This document shows, piece by piece, positions 37,264 through 39,279 of a stretch of DNA of 39,279 bases. Source of the stretch: Streptomyces sp. B93 (GTDB lineage: Bacteria > Actinomycetota > Actinomycetes > Streptomycetales > Streptomycetaceae); the NCBI RefSeq assembly GCF_018070565.1, contig NZ_JAGPXL010000057.1, positions 1 through 39,279 on the forward strand, read 5' to 3'. Position 1 is the first letter of the stretch. Every line of letters starts with the position of its first letter. The notes beneath the pieces were generated by a model. The model made no database searches. It saw only the letters and a list, made by a program, of their open reading frames with translations, and was not told the DNA's origin. The translations under genes were made by a program, and so were the position numbers.

Positions 37264-38625
37264 TCACTCCTCCAGGTCGGGCAGCCGGGCCGGGGCGGGG
37301 CAGATGCGTTCACCGTGCTGGTCGAAGACGAACAGGTGGGCGAGGTCGACGAGGAGGGGGACCTGCATCCCGTGCCGCAGGCCGATGTCGGGCGTGGTGC
37401 GGACGATGAGGTCACCGGGCAGCCGGGGCTCGGCGGCGGCCGGGGCCTCCCCCTGACCCGGGCGGTCCAGGACGCCCACGGGCCCGCCGCGCGCGGCGCC
37501 CGCCGGTCCGCCCCGCAGGGCGCCCGCCCGCTCCCGCAGCCGGTCCAGCACCGTCCCGGCCTCCCGGCGGCGGCGCCGCGCGGGCCGGGCGGCCGGGCGC
37601 GGGGCCTCCAGGTCGGGTACGACGGCGGACTGCGAGCCGGTGTTGAAGTGCACGAGCACCTCGTGGCCCTGGAACTCGACGTGCTCCACGAGCCCGTGCA
37701 ACGGCACCTCACCCGGCCGGGCGGATGAGGGCTTGCCGATGCGTACGGCCTCCGAGCGCAGGCCGACGATGACCTCACGGCCCTGCTGGACCCGGAGCAG
37801 CTGGTGGTCGAGGGAGAGCGGTTCGGGAAGGCGCAGGTACTGCCTGCCGAGGCTGATGGTCATCGCCCCGCCCATCGGCGCCCGGACCAGCCCGCGCAGC
37901 AGATTGATCCGCGGGGTGCCGATGAAGGCCGCGACGAAGACGTTGACGGGCAGCGCGTAGACCTCGCGCGGGGTGCCCACCTGCTGGAGGACGCCGCCGC
38001 GCAGCACGGCGACGCGGTCGCCGAGGGACATCGCCTCGGACTGGTCGTGGGTGACGTAGACCGTGGTGACGCCCAGGTCCCGGGTGAGCCGGAAGATCTC
38101 GGCGCGCAGGTGGTTGCGGAGCTTGGCGTCGAGGTTGGACAGCGGTTCGTCCATCAGGAAGGCGGAGGGGTGGCGGGCGATGGCCCGACCCATCGCGACC
38201 CGCTGGCGTTCGCCACCGGAGAGCTGGGCGGGGAGGCGGTCGAGCAGGTCCTGGATGCCCAGCATCCGGGCGGTGGCGTCGACCTGCGGACGGGGGTCGG
38301 CGCCCGGGGACTCGATGCGCAGCGGGAAGCCGATGTTGTCGCGGCTGGTCATGTTCGGGTAGAGGGCGAAGTTCTGGAACACCATCGCCATGTCCCGCCC
38401 GGACGGCGGCAGTTCGTTGGCGTACGCGCCGTCGAGCAGCAGCTCGCCCTCGTCGATCTCCTCCAGCCCGGCGATCATGCGCAGGACGGTGGACTTGCCG
38501 CAGCCCGAGGGGCCGAGCAGGACGAGGAACTCGCCGGGCGGGATGTCCAGCGACAGCCGGTCCACCACGCGGACGCCTCGCGTGTAGGACTTGCTCACAT
38601 CGTGCAGGGAGATGGCGCGTGTCAT
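37264..38625 (-). CDS. MsiK/UgpC-type ABC ATPase for sugar import
   Basis: A 453-residue ABC ATP-binding protein of the MalK/MsiK/UgpC class. Walker A is GPSGCGKST (38-46), the Q-loop is VFQNFALYPNMTSRDN, the signature is LSGGERQRVAMGRAIARHP, Walker B is FLMDEPLSNLDAKLRN and the H-loop is YVTHDQSEAMSLGD. A TOBE-type C-terminal domain follows. It is about 75 residues longer than typical MsiK (about 378) because of an Arg/Ala/Pro-rich insertion near residues 315-375 (PRPAARPARRRRREAG and onward), which breaks the TOBE domain. No permease or binding protein is adjacent, as is common for the shared ATPase MsiK. It is probably a second, divergent MsiK-like protein. Confidence 0.9.
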   Translation of the reverse strand: MTRAISLHDVSKSYTRGVRVVDRLSLDIPPGEFLVLLGPSGCGKSTVLRMIAGLEEIDEGELLLDGAYANELPPSGRDMAMVFQNFALYPNMTSRDNIGFPLRIESPGADPRPQVDATARMLGIQDLLDRLPAQLSGGERQRVAMGRAIARHPSAFLMDEPLSNLDAKLRNHLRAEIFRLTRDLGVTTVYVTHDQSEAMSLGDRVAVLRGGVLQQVGTPREVYALPVNVFVAAFIGTPRINLLRGLVRAPMGGAMTISLGRQYLRLPEPLSLDHQLLRVQQGREVIVGLRSEAVRIGKPSSARPGEVPLHGLVEHVEFQGHEVLVHFNTGSQSAVVPDLEAPRPAARPARRRRREAGTVLDRLRERAGALRGGPAGAARGGPVGVLDRPGQGEAPAAAEPRLPGDLIVRTTPDIGLRHGMQVPLLVDLAHLFVFDQHGERICPAPARLPDLEE

Positions 38626-38710
38626 GAGGGTGCCCCCGGGGGCTCACTGGTGCGCTGGTGCGGGTGAGTCACGGAAGTTAACGGAATGTGTGCGGCCGAG
38701 GGAAGACACC

Positions 38711-38719
38711 GGTCGGTAT
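38711..38719. promoter_or_regulatory. Possible half-site of the ATACCGAC-type operator
   Basis: The sequence ACCGGTCGGTAT (38708-38719) is the exact complement of ATACCGACCGGT, the left two-thirds of the operator at 8561-8578, but the other half-site is not conserved. It lies about 83 bases upstream of the ABC ATPase gene, so it might be a weak site of the TetR at 10930 or chance. Confidence 0.3.
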
Positions 38720-38783
38720 CGGTGCCCGTGGTCCGAGTGCTGAGCGGGCCCCGTCCATTTGGCGAGAAACCGGATGGCCAGAT

Positions 38784-39279
38784 TCAGCGCGTCCGGGCGC
38801 CGCGTCCGGGCTCGCGGACCTCCGTGAGATGGGCGAAGACGACCACGTTGCCGCTGTAGCCGGTCCGCGGCCGGTAGGTGCCCCCGCAGGTGATCAGCCG
38901 CAACTCGGGGCGGCCCCGGAAGCCGTACACCTCGTCGTTGGGGAAGTCGTCCTTCTCGTACGACTTCACCGCGTCGACGCCGTATACGGCCGTCCGCCCG
39001 TCCGCGCGCCGGAACTCGACGCGGCTGCCCCGCTTCAGTTCGCCGAGCCCGGCGAAGACGGCCGGTCCCGACATGGTGTCCAGGTGGCCCACCACGACCG
39101 CCGTGCCCTGCTCACCGGGTGACGGCCCGCCCTCGTACCAGCCCGCCAGGTCCGCCTTCTCCTCCGGCGGCGCGGTGAGCCGGCCCTCCTGGTCGAGGCG
39201 GAGGTTCATGACGGGGGCGTCGACGCCGATGTAGGGGACCAGGAGCCGGGTGGCGCGGGAGCGGGGCAGGGGGCGCAGG
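38784..39279 (-). CDS. Class F-like sortase, N-terminus outside the window
   Basis: The C-terminal 165 residues of a sortase; the gene continues past the right edge of the window. The catalytic residues are present: His in VVVGHLDTMSG, Cys in LRLITCGGTY, and Arg in RPRTGYSGNVVVFAHL. Just upstream of the visible methionine the frame reads VPYIGVDAPVMNLRLD, the typical early beta strand of class F enzymes, so the true start is farther right. It would act outside the membrane on a cell-wall sorting signal; its partner is unknown. It is on the same strand as the ABC ATPase but with a 158-base gap. Confidence 0.88.
   Translation of the reverse strand, partial: LRPLPRSRATRLLVPYIGVDAPVMNLRLDQEGRLTAPPEEKADLAGWYEGGPSPGEQGTAVVVGHLDTMSGPAVFAGLGELKRGSRVEFRRADGRTAVYGVDAVKSYEKDDFPNDEVYGFRGRPELRLITCGGTYRPRTGYSGNVVVFAHLTEVREPGRGARTR

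Overview
The window is a high-GC actinobacterial chromosome segment, almost certainly from a Streptomyces. It carries a complete SapB (ram/amf) aerial-hyphae lanthipeptide cluster whose precursor differs from the S. coelicolor RamS I remember by only a few residues. It also has two copies of a GC-rich dispersed repeat typical of Streptomyces intergenic DNA, Tat-exported proteins, a class F-like sortase, GTG starts and ATGA/GTGA gene overlaps. No tRNA, rRNA, CRISPR array, insertion sequence or phage gene was seen.

Layout. 34-8021: a GntP-type gluconate permease faces a membrane cytochrome b plus a Tat-type sulfite-oxidase-fold molybdoenzyme, across a strong shared terminator. Next come an APC amino-acid permease, a TPR-like protein, a NUDIX hydrolase, two overlapping DUF202 membrane proteins and a quinone-type oxidoreductase broken by a one-base frameshift. 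8150-8449: a 99-residue protein with 27 histidines, built from two 30-residue repeats. 8561-14051: two convergent transcripts (phosphotransferase + acyl-CoA dehydrogenase; SDR + acyl-CoA ligase + TetR), with a similar ATACCGAC-type operator at each outer promoter. 14175-20480: three exported or hydrolytic enzymes (NamZ-like muramidase, an alpha/beta hydrolase, a penicillin acylase-family Ntn hydrolase) and a zinc-ribbon protein. 20481-28562: a hairpin-rich intergenic region and the ram cluster (ramR on +, ramC-ramS-ramA-ramB on -). 28566-37205: SoxR, MaoC hydratase, two more TetR regulators each with its own operator, an acyl-CoA dehydrogenase, an ArsR-like regulator, a DMT exporter, an alcohol dehydrogenase and an aldehyde dehydrogenase. 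37264-39279: a MsiK/UgpC-type sugar-ABC ATPase and a sortase cut off by the window end.

How the genes work together. In the ram cluster, RamC matures RamS and RamA/RamB export it. RamR, the orphan activator, carries a TTA codon, so SapB production is probably bldA-dependent at the regulator. The 8.6-14.0 kb island has the gene set expected for a pathway that activates a 4-oxo or 4-hydroxy acid to its CoA thioester, reduces or oxidises it, phosphorylates the 4-hydroxyl and removes the phosphate, as in bacterial levulinate catabolism and human ACAD10/ACAD11. Its acyl-CoA dehydrogenase has Asp where the second dehydrogenase in the window has the usual catalytic Glu. This island is the best candidate for an undescribed system here. 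Three TetR regulators with three different palindromes appear to divide acyl-CoA and aldehyde metabolism between them.

All identifications come from reading the sequence and from memory of the families; no search or structure prediction was run.
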